DNA from: an uncultured Opitutales bacterium
GTDB lineage: Bacteria > Verrucomicrobiota > Verrucomicrobiia > Opitutales > Seribacteraceae
Direction: 5' to 3'
Assembly (NCBI GenBank): GCA_905478775.1
Contig: CAJQKB010000008.1
Location: 1-64,000 of the forward strand
Length of the DNA stretch: 64,000 nucleotides
Part shown: piece after piece, positions 1-8,462 of the stretch
How positions within the stretch are numbered: position 1 is the first letter of the stretch
Layout: the number at the start of each line of letters is the position of its first letter
Translations under genes and position numbers: made by a program
The notes under the pieces: model-generated
The model's input: the letters and a program-made list of their open reading frames with translations, nothing else
Told to the model about the DNA's origin: nothing
Databases searched by the model: none

Positions 1-255
1 ACTCGGGAGCTCGAACTCAGGTGGTTGGGGATCAACCTCATTTCTGCTTAAAACTGTCGATTGAAACAGTAAGCCAAGAGTGCCATTATCATTTGCATCG
101 GTGCTTTAATGAGGCGTTGTGGCACTTTTGCTTAATATTGTCGTAGATATATAAAACATACCCATTCATTCATGATTGGTTTATTTGTGAATAAGGAATG
201 GCAATCAAAGCGATTTGAATTGCCTTTCCATAGGGAAGAAGATTGATGAAGAGCA
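1..255. other. Non-coding lead-in of the window with two stem-loops
   Basis: I recognise no gene here. One hairpin pairs GGTTG (23-27) with CAACC (33-37). A second pairs AGTGCCA (79-85) with TGGCACT (120-126), has a smaller internal GCA/TGC stem, and is followed by TTTTGCTT. The second could be a weak terminator for a gene that lies left of the window. One plus-strand frame stays open from the left edge to a TAG near 170, but its translation matches nothing I know. No tRNA or tmRNA 3' end is visible. Confidence 0.3.
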
Positions 256-588
256 ATGGCAATTGAAGATATTATACCCTTGGACGCACTCTTTGGTGGC
301 GAAAATACAAAAAAGAAAAAGAAGAAGGTTGACCGTATCGCATTATCTTCCCCAATGATGCGAATTCCAAGAATGGATGTGCTCGTGGCACGCGACCTGA
401 TCGATATCGGGGTGAAGGAACTATACGAATTGCAGGGGCGATCGGCAGAGAGTTTATTTGAGGAGATCAAAAAAATGAGGTCGGATACCCCGGAGTATCG
501 TTTGGCCTTTATCAGGATGGCAATCTACTTTGCAGAAAATGACCCAGCAGATCCTAAAATGCTCCACCCCAGTCTTTGGAATGACTAA
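256..588 (+). CDS. Helix-hairpin-helix protein of the Cdd1 (pathogenicity locus) family
   Basis: This is a 110-residue cytosolic protein. A charged N-terminal tail with a six-lysine run (about residues 19-24) precedes a compact helical domain. The domain runs from an IPRMDVLVARDLIDIGV segment through an LYELQGRSAESLFEEI segment to a conserved RMAIYFA segment. That order matches the Cdd1 family (about 90-110 residues), whose fold is a helix-hairpin-helix and suggests DNA binding. The role in the cell is unknown; older labels such as mitomycin resistance are weakly supported. GAAGAG lies just before the ATG. It stands alone and converges on the next gene. Confidence 0.7.
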   Translation: MAIEDIIPLDALFGGENTKKKKKKVDRIALSSPMMRIPRMDVLVARDLIDIGVKELYELQGRSAESLFEEIKKMRSDTPEYRLAFIRMAIYFAENDPADPKMLHPSLWND

Positions 589-604
589 TTTGCCACCCAG
601 GAAA

Positions 605-847
605 TCAAACTCCTGATTGGTCTAAATTGGCAAGAGCACGCTTCGCCTGCCAAACCATAAAAAGACCGTAGGCAAAAAAAAGGCCACCGTTCAAAATGAC
701 CATCGGTGCCTGCAAATTATTCATGCCCACGCCAAAAAGAACTCCCCCCACGATTGTAAAGAGCCAGCCAAACCACGATCGATACTTGATCACGCGGCGA
801 AAGTGGACCACCTTATTGGCCTTCTGTTCTTTGCTTAACTCTTTCAT
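605..847 (-). CDS. Small two-helix inner-membrane protein
   Basis: This is an 80-residue protein with a basic N-terminus (about residues 1-22) and two hydrophobic segments, roughly 26-45 and 48-67, joined by a short turn with an NNLQAP motif. The short basic tail should face the cytoplasm. I do not recognise the family. It is the last gene of a minus-strand run behind the Lon-domain protein, six bases after that gene stops, so the two are probably cotranscribed. No catalytic residues are visible. Confidence 0.6.
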   Translation of the reverse strand: MKELSKEQKANKVVHFRRVIKYRSWFGWLFTIVGGVLFGVGMNNLQAPMVILNGGLFFAYGLFMVWQAKRALANLDQSGV

Positions 848-853
848 GGCGTA

Positions 854-1531
854 TTAATTAAAACCCAAGTCATCATCCTGCCTGCCCCCCAAAGCCTGCT
901 TTATTAAATCGAGGCGATCATTCTCTTTTGTTAAGTCACTCAATAGCATGGATGCCCTTTTGCTTAAATTTTGCACTTCAAGCATGGCCTGTTTTCTGAG
1001 TGTGTGCTTGCATAATGTATAGGCAGCTAAGTCGACAAATGTAATATCGTCCTCCAGGGGAGAAAGGAAATCGATCATTTCATCGGTCACTTCCCCACCG
1101 AGTACCTGATTTCGGGCGAGTTGGATGGTAATTTGATCGCGCAGTCCAATCGAAGACTCGTCCACAATAGTTTCAACAGGCTCGACTTCAAGGATTCGAT
1201 AGGGAATCTCCTGCGGAATAGAAACAATTCTAACCCGGCTTAATCCTTGCAGTAGGACAAAGGAGGTACCGTCTGGGTTTTCCTTGGCGACTCGGATCAG
1301 TCCGGCAGTGGCAACTCCAAATGGTAATTCGAGGTGTTCTTCCTGTTCGGAAACATTTTCGCGCTCTCCCACAATGGCAAAGATTCGGTCTTCATTTAAC
1401 CGCTCGGAAAGCATCGTTTTATAGCGCTCTTCAAAAATCCGAAGTGGCATCATTGCATGCGGGAAAAGAACGACTCCACGCAGGGTCATCGCGGGAATTT
1501 GCTTCGGTATGGTAAAGTTATCAGAATCCAT
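854..1531 (-). CDS. LON peptidase substrate-binding domain protein
   Basis: This is a free-standing LON N-terminal (PF02190) protein of about 225 residues without the AAA+ and protease parts of Lon. The domain starts at once with the typical FPHAMMPLRIFEERYKTM segment and continues through a beta-rich core with an LQGLSRVRI stretch. The C-terminal third is helical. In Lon this domain binds substrates; the job of stand-alone versions is not settled. I chose the ATG at 1531, with GAG five bases upstream. A TTG at 1561 would add ten residues. The nucleoside transporter gene ends just upstream, so the pair is likely cotranscribed. Confidence 0.8.
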   Translation of the reverse strand: MDSDNFTIPKQIPAMTLRGVVLFPHAMMPLRIFEERYKTMLSERLNEDRIFAIVGERENVSEQEEHLELPFGVATAGLIRVAKENPDGTSFVLLQGLSRVRIVSIPQEIPYRILEVEPVETIVDESSIGLRDQITIQLARNQVLGGEVTDEMIDFLSPLEDDITFVDLAAYTLCKHTLRKQAMLEVQNLSKRASMLLSDLTKENDRLDLIKQALGGRQDDDLGFN

Positions 1532-1565
1532 TTGCTCTACATTCTGTTCGCGTTTGCACAAAAGG

Positions 1566-2840
1566 TCAAATCACCAACCCAACCACAGTTGCAGTAAGCA
1601 GGCAGGCAAAGGTTCCCCCGAGTAGTGCTCTCCACCCCAGTTGAGTAAGATTTTCTCGCTGGGAGGGGGCAAGAATCGCGATTCCAGAAATTTGGATACC
1701 CACCGATGCAAAATTGGCGAATCCACAAAGGGCATAGCTGGCAAGAATTATGGATCGCTCCTCCTGAATTGCCCCCATTTCCTTAAATTCACCGAGGTGT
1801 GCATAGGCAACAAATTCGTTTAAGACTAGCTTTTCTCCCAGTAATTGACCGACCAAATGAATATCATCGGAAGAAACTCCCATTAACCATGCTATCGGAG
1901 CAAATACCCACCCGAATAAGTACTCCAATGAGATGGTGCCTTCCTGGAGGCCCAACCATCCATCGATTCCAAGTGGCTTTACTAGCAGGTCAGCAAAAAT
2001 AAAATTACCCAGTGCAACCAAACCAGTGAACACAATTAAAATAGCACCCACATTAAAAGCGAGTAAAAGCCCTTGGCTTGTACCGCTGGTGAGTGCATCA
2101 AACACATTGACCGTGGAACTTTCATCACTCAGGTCGATTTCTTCCTTCCTGAAATTCGTTTCAGGGAGTAGGATTTTGGAACAAACAATGGCAGCAGGGG
2201 CGGACATTAAGGATGCAGTTAAAAGATGCTTGGCAAATAGAGCCTGAGATTCTGGGTCAGTCCCACCGAGAAAGGCAACATAAGCTGCAAATACTCCCCC
2301 CGCAATGGTGGCAAACCCTCCCGTCATTAAGCATAGAATTTCCGATCTGCTCATTTTATCCAAATAGGGACGGACTAATAACGGGGCTTCCGTTTGCCCC
2401 ACGAATACATTTGCAGACATGGCGAGGCATTCGGGTCCAGAAATCTTCATCGTCCTTTTCATTACCCAAGCGAGTAGGTAAACAATTCGTTGAAGAATGC
2501 CCCAATGATAAAGAAGGGCGGACAGGGCAGAAAAAAATAAAATGGAGGGTAATACTCGAAATGCAACCACAGTGCCGTAGGTCGTTGCATCACTGGCCAA
2601 ACTTCCAAAAACAAAGGTGGCACCTTGATAGGAAAATTCCGTCAAGCGAACCACTCCCTGGGATACACTCTTAATCAAGTCTGTGATAAAGGGTGCTTTA
2701 AGTAAAAGTAATGCAAAGCATATCTGCAAAGCAAGTCCGGACAAAACAAGCCGAAATGAAACCGCCTTGCGATTATTACTTGCAAGCCAAAGTAATAACA
2801 AAAGACAAAATATACCCACTAAACTTCTTACTAAATCCAT
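1566..2840 (-). CDS. nupC: Concentrative nucleoside transporter (CNT/NupC family)
   Basis: This is a polytopic inner-membrane symporter of about 424 residues that should import nucleosides with Na+ or H+. The family signature ANVFVGQTEAPLLVRPYL is present (the GQTEA motif lines the nucleoside site), followed by the glycine-rich GGFATIAGGVFAAYVAFLG segment. N-terminal helices, the nucleoside-binding core and the C-terminal gate helices all follow the CNT order, and the length is normal (about 400-430). The start is chosen at the ATG at 2840, which gives a standard CNT N-terminus; a TTG at 2882 is the alternative. Neither has a clear ribosome site. Whether it uses Na+ or H+ cannot be told from the sequence. 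Confidence 0.88.
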   Translation of the reverse strand: MDLVRSLVGIFCLLLLLWLASNNRKAVSFRLVLSGLALQICFALLLLKAPFITDLIKSVSQGVVRLTEFSYQGATFVFGSLASDATTYGTVVAFRVLPSILFFSALSALLYHWGILQRIVYLLAWVMKRTMKISGPECLAMSANVFVGQTEAPLLVRPYLDKMSRSEILCLMTGGFATIAGGVFAAYVAFLGGTDPESQALFAKHLLTASLMSAPAAIVCSKILLPETNFRKEEIDLSDESSTVNVFDALTSGTSQGLLLAFNVGAILIVFTGLVALGNFIFADLLVKPLGIDGWLGLQEGTISLEYLFGWVFAPIAWLMGVSSDDIHLVGQLLGEKLVLNEFVAYAHLGEFKEMGAIQEERSIILASYALCGFANFASVGIQISGIAILAPSQRENLTQLGWRALLGGTFACLLTATVVGLVI

Positions 2841-2945
2841 TCGAACTAGTAACAATTTGTAAATCTGAGCACACAAGTGCAACCTGAAAGAGAAAAAGAA
2901 AATTAATTGATTGATGGGGAAGTGAAAAAAATTGTAATCAATTAA

Positions 2946-3026
2946 ATGGTCTATTTTAAAATTACTCTCTTAATTCTTTTACTTTCATTACAAAGCTGCG
3001 GCGTTCCTTTAATACCTGGAATCTGA
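2946..3026 (+). CDS. Putative 26-residue lipoprotein
   Basis: A very short frame (ATG 2946, TGA 3024) encodes a basic start, a leucine-rich hydrophobic core and a lipobox-like LQSC followed by GVPLIPGI. If real, cleavage before the cysteine (residue 18) would leave a nine-residue lipopeptide. The shape resembles entericidin-type micro-lipoproteins, but I do not recognise the family. There is no good ribosome site directly upstream (a GGGGAAG lies about 20 bases before). It sits just ahead of the SDR gene, between divergent transcription units. The main support is the lipobox, so chance is possible. Confidence 0.38.
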   Translation: MVYFKITLLILLLSLQSCGVPLIPGI

Positions 3027-3052
3027 TATTCTACTACTAACGAACTCTCCGC

Positions 3053-3778
3053 ATGACAAGTGAAGGAAAAAAAATTCTAATTATTGGCGGGGGTTCGGGC
3101 ATGGGCAGGGCGATTGCACATAAGCTCGCGAAAGAAAAAGCAATTGTTTCAATTGCGGGCAGGCGGAAAGACAATCTACTTGAGGTGGCAAAACAGTGCG
3201 AGCAAGAGATTACAATCTGTCCGACCGACGTTACCAATCGAGATTCTGTTGCCGACCTTTTTTCCTGGTTTGACAATGAAGTGGGTGAAATCGATGTGTT
3301 AATCAATGCGGCCGGGATCAATATTGCCAACCGAAGCATGGAAGAACTGGCCCCGGAAGAATGGGACCGGGTAATCAATATCAATTTAACCGGGGCTTAC
3401 AATTGTATGAAGGAGGCACTGGATCGTATGCGCCCCCGACAAGCCGGTCTGATCATTTTAATTAATTCTGTGGCAGGCAGGCGTGCAATTCCATTGGCGG
3501 GTGTGGCATACAATGCATCCAAGTTTGGAATGTCCGCGCTTGGAATAAGCGTGGGGGAAGAGGAGCGGGAAAATGGGATTAGAATTACCAATATTTACCC
3601 GGGCGAAGTAAACACCCCCATCTTGGAGGAAAGAAATGTGCCCCCTACCCCGGAACATCGAGCCAGTATATTACAACCGGAAGATATTGCAGATGTCGTA
3701 TCCACTGTGGTCCACTTACCAGCGCGTGCACATGTGCCAGAACTGGTCATTAAACCGAGCAGACAAAGCTTCGTATAA
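3053..3778 (+). CDS. Short-chain dehydrogenase/reductase (classical SDR)
   Basis: This is a 241-residue cytosolic NAD(P)-dependent oxidoreductase of classical SDR type. The cofactor loop is GGGSGMG (about residues 12-18), NAAG follows at 85-88, and the catalytic set is Ser139, Tyr153 and Lys157 in YNASK. An RR pair after the second strand (about 37-38) hints at NADP(H) preference. The sequence ends soon after the substrate loop, slightly short for the family. The natural substrate cannot be named. It converges on dapL across a hairpin. Confidence 0.88.
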   Translation: MTSEGKKILIIGGGSGMGRAIAHKLAKEKAIVSIAGRRKDNLLEVAKQCEQEITICPTDVTNRDSVADLFSWFDNEVGEIDVLINAAGINIANRSMEELAPEEWDRVININLTGAYNCMKEALDRMRPRQAGLIILINSVAGRRAIPLAGVAYNASKFGMSALGISVGEEERENGIRITNIYPGEVNTPILEERNVPPTPEHRASILQPEDIADVVSTVVHLPARAHVPELVIKPSRQSFV

Positions 3779-3781
3779 AGA

Positions 3782-3801
3782 AACCTTCCGTATAGAAGGT
3801 T
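3782..3801. terminator. Hairpin between the convergent SDR and dapL genes
   Basis: AACCTTC (3782-3788) and GAAGGTT (3795-3801) form a seven-base stem around a six-base loop. It lies four bases past the SDR stop and 15 bases from the dapL stop. There is no strong T-run on either side, so it may be a weak bidirectional terminator or a 3'-end stabilising hairpin. Confidence 0.4.
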
Positions 3802-3815
3802 CGTGACAACCAAGG

Positions 3816-5039
3816 TTAGATATTTAAATTATTTTTGATCGAGGCGACGGCCGCTTCCACATTTTCACGATGCCCAAAGGCACTGAGTCGAAAGAAACCC
3901 TCTCCTGCTGGACCGAAGCCGGAACCGGGAGTGCCTACCACATGACATTCTCCCAGTAATTTATCGAAGAATTCCCACGAGGTTAGATTATTGGGAGTTT
4001 TGAGCCAAACATAAGGTGCATTCCCACCCCCGAAAGTCTGGATTCCTTTTGACTTTAATCCTTCATTAATAATGGATGCATTTTTCAGATAAAAAGCGAT
4101 CTGTTCATTAGTCTGCTTCCTCCCTTCATCGCTTAAAACCGCAACACCACCAGCCTGTACAATATTAGACGCACCATTAAAAAAGGTATTTTGACGACGA
4201 GTCCATAAGCTATGCAAAACCCCAGCCTCTGCATCTTCCGTTACGCAAGCCTGCGGTACAATTGTCCAGGCTAAACGAACTCCGGTAAAGCCTGCAGTTT
4301 TGGAAAAACTATTCAGTTCAATAGCACATTCATGTGCACCTTCAATTTCGTAAATACTTTTGGGCAGGCTAGGATCGGTGATAAAAGAGGCATAAGCTGA
4401 ATCATATAAAATAATTGCCTTTTGATCGCGGGCATAGTCCACAAATGTTTTAAGTTGTTCTTTGGTCGCAACTGCACCGGTAGGATTATTGGGACTGCAA
4501 AGATAGATCAAGTCCACCTTGCCCTTGGGTAATTCTGGAAAAAATCCATTTTCTTCCGTACAGGGCATGTAAACCAACCCATCATATCCATTCTCTCCCG
4601 CCAATCCGGTACGACCGGCAATTACATTACTGTCAACATATACTGGATAAGCAGGATCCTGTACGGCAACCACACAATCTTCTGAGAATATACCCTGTAT
4701 GTTGGCCGAATCAGACTTGGCCCCTTCGCTTACAAAAACTTCACTCATATCAATCGAGGCACCCTGTTCTTGATAAAAATCTGCGATTGCTTGGCGTAAT
4801 GGAGTAATTCCCTCGGAGGGACCATAACCGGAATAACTTTCCACATTGCCCAAGTTGTCCACTCCTTGATGTAAACCAGTGAGCACGGAGGGCACGATTG
4901 GTTCGGTGGTGTCTCCAATGCCAAGGCGCATAATCTGAACTCCTGGGTTCACGCTCGAAAATTGATTAGTTCTGCGGGCAATCTCAGGAAATAGGTAGCC
5001 AGCAGAAAGTTTTTGATAGTTTTGATTGATTTTAGCCAT
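3816..5039 (-). CDS. dapL: LL-diaminopimelate aminotransferase
   Basis: DapL converts tetrahydrodipicolinate straight to LL-diaminopimelate with glutamate as amino donor. This short route to lysine and peptidoglycan precursor is used by PVC bacteria, plants and some others. The 407-residue length fits the family (about 410). Fold-type I PLP features are visible: SPNNPTG (about 182-188), a YDSAYASF segment (about 212-219) and the PLP lysine, Lys247, in SFSKTAGFTG. I chose the ATG at 5039, where the normal MAKINQNY start begins; a longer upstream frame overlaps the permease gene and does not resemble the family. It follows the ABC-2 pair by 53 bases and may be cotranscribed. Confidence 0.93.
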   Translation of the reverse strand: MAKINQNYQKLSAGYLFPEIARRTNQFSSVNPGVQIMRLGIGDTTEPIVPSVLTGLHQGVDNLGNVESYSGYGPSEGITPLRQAIADFYQEQGASIDMSEVFVSEGAKSDSANIQGIFSEDCVVAVQDPAYPVYVDSNVIAGRTGLAGENGYDGLVYMPCTEENGFFPELPKGKVDLIYLCSPNNPTGAVATKEQLKTFVDYARDQKAIILYDSAYASFITDPSLPKSIYEIEGAHECAIELNSFSKTAGFTGVRLAWTIVPQACVTEDAEAGVLHSLWTRRQNTFFNGASNIVQAGGVAVLSDEGRKQTNEQIAFYLKNASIINEGLKSKGIQTFGGGNAPYVWLKTPNNLTSWEFFDKLLGECHVVGTPGSGFGPAGEGFFRLSAFGHRENVEAAVASIKNNLNI

Positions 5040-5092
5040 AATTAAAAGGGAAGAAATATAGATAGAAAATTGATTTTGGCAATGGACAAACT

Positions 5093-5890
5093 TTATTCGC
5101 CAGTCTGCAAAAGCAAACCATGTTTTCGGGCAGAACGAAATGCGAAAAGAAATACGCACAAGCCACAGGCGAAGTAGAAGCAATTGAGCAGGAATGCTTT
5201 TTGCAAAAGATCTCCACGCCATTGCCCCTCAAGCAACAGTGCACGCATCCCTTCAAATACATAAGAAGTCGGTATTAGTTGAGCGATATCCTGTAGCCAT
5301 GGCGGCAGTGTGGAGAGTGGGTAGTAGATACAGGAAACGGGGGCGATCATGAAGGGAATAACCCAGGTCAAACTCTCTGCGCCCAGGCCATAACGGATCA
5401 ATATCCCGGTCACGACTTGGGCAATTGCCCAGCCAGTAAAGACAAGATTAAAAAAGAATGCCAATAATGGAAATCCCATCTCAAACACGGATACACCAAA
5501 AAAGGGAATAGCAAGAAGTGCCGCCGGAATCATTCCGATTAATGTACGAATCATACTGATGGTGGAGAGTGCAATCATGAGTTCCCATGGTCGAAGCGGT
5601 GCCACGAAGAGGTTCCCCAGGTTTCTCGACCACATCTCTTCTAAAAAAGACAGGGTATAACTGACATGAGAACGGAACAGGGAATCCCAGACTAAAACCA
5701 CAGAGATCAATATGCCTGATGCGGTAAGCTCGGGCTGACTTGCCCCAAAGTGAAGGGAGACGAAGCCCCAAATGATGAGCTGCATAGTGGGCCAATAAGA
5801 AATCTCAATAATCCGGGGCCAAGAACTTCTCAATACATAGAGATAACGAAGCAAGAGCCCTTGGATGCGTGAAAGTGATCCCGTGCTCAT
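5093..5890 (-). CDS. ABC-2 type exporter permease
   Basis: This is an inner-membrane permease of 265 residues with about six hydrophobic spans, in the ABC-2/DrrB-like family. The N-terminal amphipathic segment, the cytoplasmic EEMWSRNLGNLFVAPLRPWE coupling region (about 84-103) and the late YPLSTLPPWLQDIAQLIPTS loop (about 200-220) are typical. It partners with the ATPase encoded immediately upstream, with a four-base ATGA overlap, to export an unknown substrate such as a lipid, polysaccharide or small molecule. Nothing nearby identifies the cargo. Confidence 0.85.
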   Translation of the reverse strand: MSTGSLSRIQGLLLRYLYVLRSSWPRIIEISYWPTMQLIIWGFVSLHFGASQPELTASGILISVVLVWDSLFRSHVSYTLSFLEEMWSRNLGNLFVAPLRPWELMIALSTISMIRTLIGMIPAALLAIPFFGVSVFEMGFPLLAFFFNLVFTGWAIAQVVTGILIRYGLGAESLTWVIPFMIAPVSCIYYPLSTLPPWLQDIAQLIPTSYVFEGMRALLLEGQWRGDLLQKAFLLNCFYFACGLCVFLFAFRSARKHGLLLQTGE

Positions 5891-6618
5891 CCTTCCTTCC
5901 TCCCACTCACATCTAAAAATACTTCTTCGAGTGTCTTTCGATCATACTTCCTGAGCAAATCCTGGGGAGAGCCCTCCTCCACCAATTTCCCACGACTGAG
6001 TAACAGGACATTTTCACATAATTGCTCCACTTCTTTCATGTCATGAGAAGCAAGTAAAATGGTCGCTTTTCGTTCTTCCTGATAATTCTTTAGAAATTCC
6101 CGAATCCAGGCGACAGTTACTGGATCTAAGCTGGCTGTGGGTTCATCGAGTAAAAGCAATTCGGGATGATTGATCAGCGCTTTTGCCAAAGAAACACGGG
6201 TTTTTTGCCCCGCGGATAACTTCCTTACCCTGCGGTCAATAAATTCTTCCAACCTGAATGTTTCCACCATCTCCTGGACGGTATTCTTGATATTTTTTAA
6301 TCCGTAGAGCTTTGCATATACTGTCAGATTTTCCCGGACCGTTAATCGTTGTGGTAAATCAACATAGGGGGAGGAGAAATTCATTCTGGCAAGTGCAGGG
6401 TATCGATCTTTTACAAAATCATATCCAAATGTAGTGATTTTTCCCGTACTGGGAAGAAGTAATCCCAGTAGCATCGATAAGGTGGTCGTTTTCCCAGCAC
6501 CGTTCCCCCCCAAAAGTGCAGTTATAGTTCCCCGATTGAGTTCAATGCTCAAGTTATCAACTGCCCGGGTAGCGCCAAAGTCTTTACTGAGACGCTCCGT
6601 CTTTAATACCACATTCAT
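5887..6618 (-). CDS. ABC transporter ATP-binding protein (ABC-2 partner)
   Basis: This is a 243-residue nucleotide-binding subunit. Walker A is GGNGAGKT (37-44), the signature is LSAGQKTR, Walker B is LLLLDEPTASLD, and the switch histidine is in ASHD. A Q-loop glutamine is not obvious: the segment after Walker A reads NFSSPYVDLP, as in many DrrA/CcmA-type exporters. Its stop overlaps the permease start by four bases, so translation is coupled. Together they form a two-gene exporter read toward dapL. Confidence 0.9.
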   Translation of the reverse strand: MNVVLKTERLSKDFGATRAVDNLSIELNRGTITALLGGNGAGKTTTLSMLLGLLLPSTGKITTFGYDFVKDRYPALARMNFSSPYVDLPQRLTVRENLTVYAKLYGLKNIKNTVQEMVETFRLEEFIDRRVRKLSAGQKTRVSLAKALINHPELLLLDEPTASLDPVTVAWIREFLKNYQEERKATILLASHDMKEVEQLCENVLLLSRGKLVEEGSPQDLLRKYDRKTLEEVFLDVSGRKEG

Positions 6619-6708
6619 GCGAATAAAAAAGGGCTAAGGAAAAGGTTTATAGCGACCAAAGCAAGAGGATTAGGGTACATTGAAAAACTTTTAATGAGTA
6701 ATCAGTAA

Positions 6709-7383
6709 TTAATCGAATGTAAGCTCGCTTAGTGCGTTCGTTAATGTACCTGCTGCATCTTCGATCGAAGAATTTTCCAGTAAGTCACTCGCAGAGAGAG
6801 ATTTGGTACGAACCCGCACGGTGGAAAAGGGAAATGGAATCACGAATCGATCCCATGACTTTAATCGAAAAGAGCCAGCATATTCAAAAGTGACCAATAA
6901 CAAGGGAGCTTTAGCAAGCTTGGCAACTAATATCCCCCCCGGTTTTGCGGTATAGCAAGGACCTCTTGAACCATCCGGAGTGATGCCGATATCATGGCCA
7001 CCCTTCAGTTTCTTAACTAAATCCCGAATTGCCTTCGAGCCGCCACGATTACTCGAACCACGGACCGAGTGTATACCTGACCAACCATAAAATGCCTCAA
7101 GCCAGGCTCCATCTCGACTTGCACTAATCAAACCAAAGCACTTCCTTTTCTTCCTGTATCTTCGCTGCCATTCTCCCGCGAGAAAGAGGCGGTTATGCCA
7201 AAGAGTAATGATAACTGGGTGTTCATTCTTTTCAATTTCCTCTTTGTCCGACGGGTGAAGAAACTGAAAGCGAATGGTACGGACCCAGAAGCGGTACAGT
7301 AAACCAAAGGGGAAGAGAATACAGCGATTCTTGAGTCCTAACGTGAATGGATTGCCTGGAGCGACCCTTTGAGGATCAATCAT
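6709..7383 (-). CDS. DUF374 lysophospholipid acyltransferase-like protein
   Basis: This is a 224-residue protein of the DUF374 family within the LPLAT acyltransferase superfamily. The catalytic-type motif appears as TLWHNRLF (about 59-66), with a later SRDGAWLEAFYGWSG block and an ITPDGSRGP block that is diagnostic for DUF374. A hydrophobic N-terminal segment would hold it to the inner membrane. Family members are thought to acylate lipid A or related lipids, but the acceptor is not established. It follows the beta-barrel gene by eight bases, so an envelope-lipid role is reasonable. Confidence 0.82.
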   Translation of the reverse strand: MIDPQRVAPGNPFTLGLKNRCILFPFGLLYRFWVRTIRFQFLHPSDKEEIEKNEHPVIITLWHNRLFLAGEWQRRYRKKRKCFGLISASRDGAWLEAFYGWSGIHSVRGSSNRGGSKAIRDLVKKLKGGHDIGITPDGSRGPCYTAKPGGILVAKLAKAPLLLVTFEYAGSFRLKSWDRFVIPFPFSTVRVRTKSLSASDLLENSSIEDAAGTLTNALSELTFD

Positions 7384-7391
7384 CTTATGGA

Positions 7392-8405
7392 CTAGAAGGT
7401 AAAGTTGGCACCTAGTTCAACAATGTGAGCCGGCACCTCATCTTCATGAAAATAACGATACCCAAGACTCAAAGCAAAAACTTCACTCATTCTCCAGGAA
7501 ATACCGGTGGACCCGGTAAGAAATACACCATGATCTTTTCGAGAACTTAGATCCCGTTTGTCATCAATTAACGATAAATAATATCCCACACCAATACCTG
7601 CATACAAATCAATTGAACGGGATACATTGAGATTGTAGCCTAAGTCTAAAAAACCCGAGTAGGTCTCGCTATCTCCAGTTAACGGTTGTAATGGAGTTCT
7701 CAATTTTGAGTCGTCGTGAAAGGAATGTTTTTTGTAAACACCACCCAAACCAATGTTAAAGTTGTTCACTTTGAAACCACCGGCAACAGTCGCAGAAAAT
7801 CCATCATTAAACCGTTTGTACGAATCTGCGTTTTTGTGAATTTTTGAAGCAAAAGCCATCCCCGGACGAAATAAAAAATAGTACCCTGCCCCGTTTTTAG
7901 AATTCGGATTAAAGGTACTGACTACTTTTTCATCCTGCGTAAATGTCCCAGGGGAATCTACATTGAATGCCAGTTGATTAGCAGAGGGTTGTTCTCCCAC
8001 AACAGGAATATCATCAAGAAGGGAAGAGTTTACCTGTGCTGGAGGAGGAGTGTACTCCACTCTTGGTTGAATGACCGGTCTTGCGGGTTGGTTCGAGGTG
8101 TCAAATGGAGTCTTAAAGCTTCCCTGGGAAGACAACCCATAAAATATTTTGTCAAATCGATCCTGCAGGTTGTGGAGTTTTTCAGAGTAATTATTGAGCT
8201 CACCCTTCATTCCGTGAATTCTCTTTTGTTGGTAAAAGCTCTTGTCGTCCATTTTCTCGTAGTAATCAACCACCGGTTTCTTACTCGAATATGGCTTATA
8301 CTCGGAATCGTATGTCCCTTGAGCCATCGTGAAAACACTAATGAAAAAAGACCCAAACAGAATGAGGGAATGTAATACGAAGGATTTATTCAAATTAATC
8401 ATCAT
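7392..8405 (-). CDS. Secreted outer-membrane beta-barrel protein with coiled-coil N-region
   Basis: This is a 337-residue protein with a signal peptide (about 1-28, ending in a FTMAQG-type site). A Tyr/Lys-rich helical stretch (about 45-92) could form a coiled coil. A Pro-rich linker follows, and from about 175 there are alternating amphipathic strands ending in phenylalanine (ANFTF), as expected for a BAM substrate. About eight strands can be counted, like an OmpX/OmpA-size barrel. The start is well marked by GAGG six bases before the first of two ATGs. I do not recognise a named family. Confidence 0.65.
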   Translation of the reverse strand: MMINLNKSFVLHSLILFGSFFISVFTMAQGTYDSEYKPYSSKKPVVDYYEKMDDKSFYQQKRIHGMKGELNNYSEKLHNLQDRFDKIFYGLSSQGSFKTPFDTSNQPARPVIQPRVEYTPPPAQVNSSLLDDIPVVGEQPSANQLAFNVDSPGTFTQDEKVVSTFNPNSKNGAGYYFLFRPGMAFASKIHKNADSYKRFNDGFSATVAGGFKVNNFNIGLGGVYKKHSFHDDSKLRTPLQPLTGDSETYSGFLDLGYNLNVSRSIDLYAGIGVGYYLSLIDDKRDLSSRKDHGVFLTGSTGISWRMSEVFALSLGYRYFHEDEVPAHIVELGANFTF

Positions 8406-8462
8406 TGATACCTCGTATGCAAAAAGTTAATCGCCACTTAGCAACACTAAAGATATTTTTTT

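Noticed and set aside
1-170. Open plus-strand frame or RNA gene at the left edge
   Set aside because: The translation matches nothing I know, and no CCA end or conserved RNA motif is visible.
2213-2674. Long frame antisense to the nucleoside transporter
   Set aside because: Antisense to a clear CNT gene with an unlike, low-quality translation.
5040-5222. Longer start for dapL
   Set aside because: The extra 61 residues overlap the permease gene and do not match DapL. The family start is the ATG at 5039.
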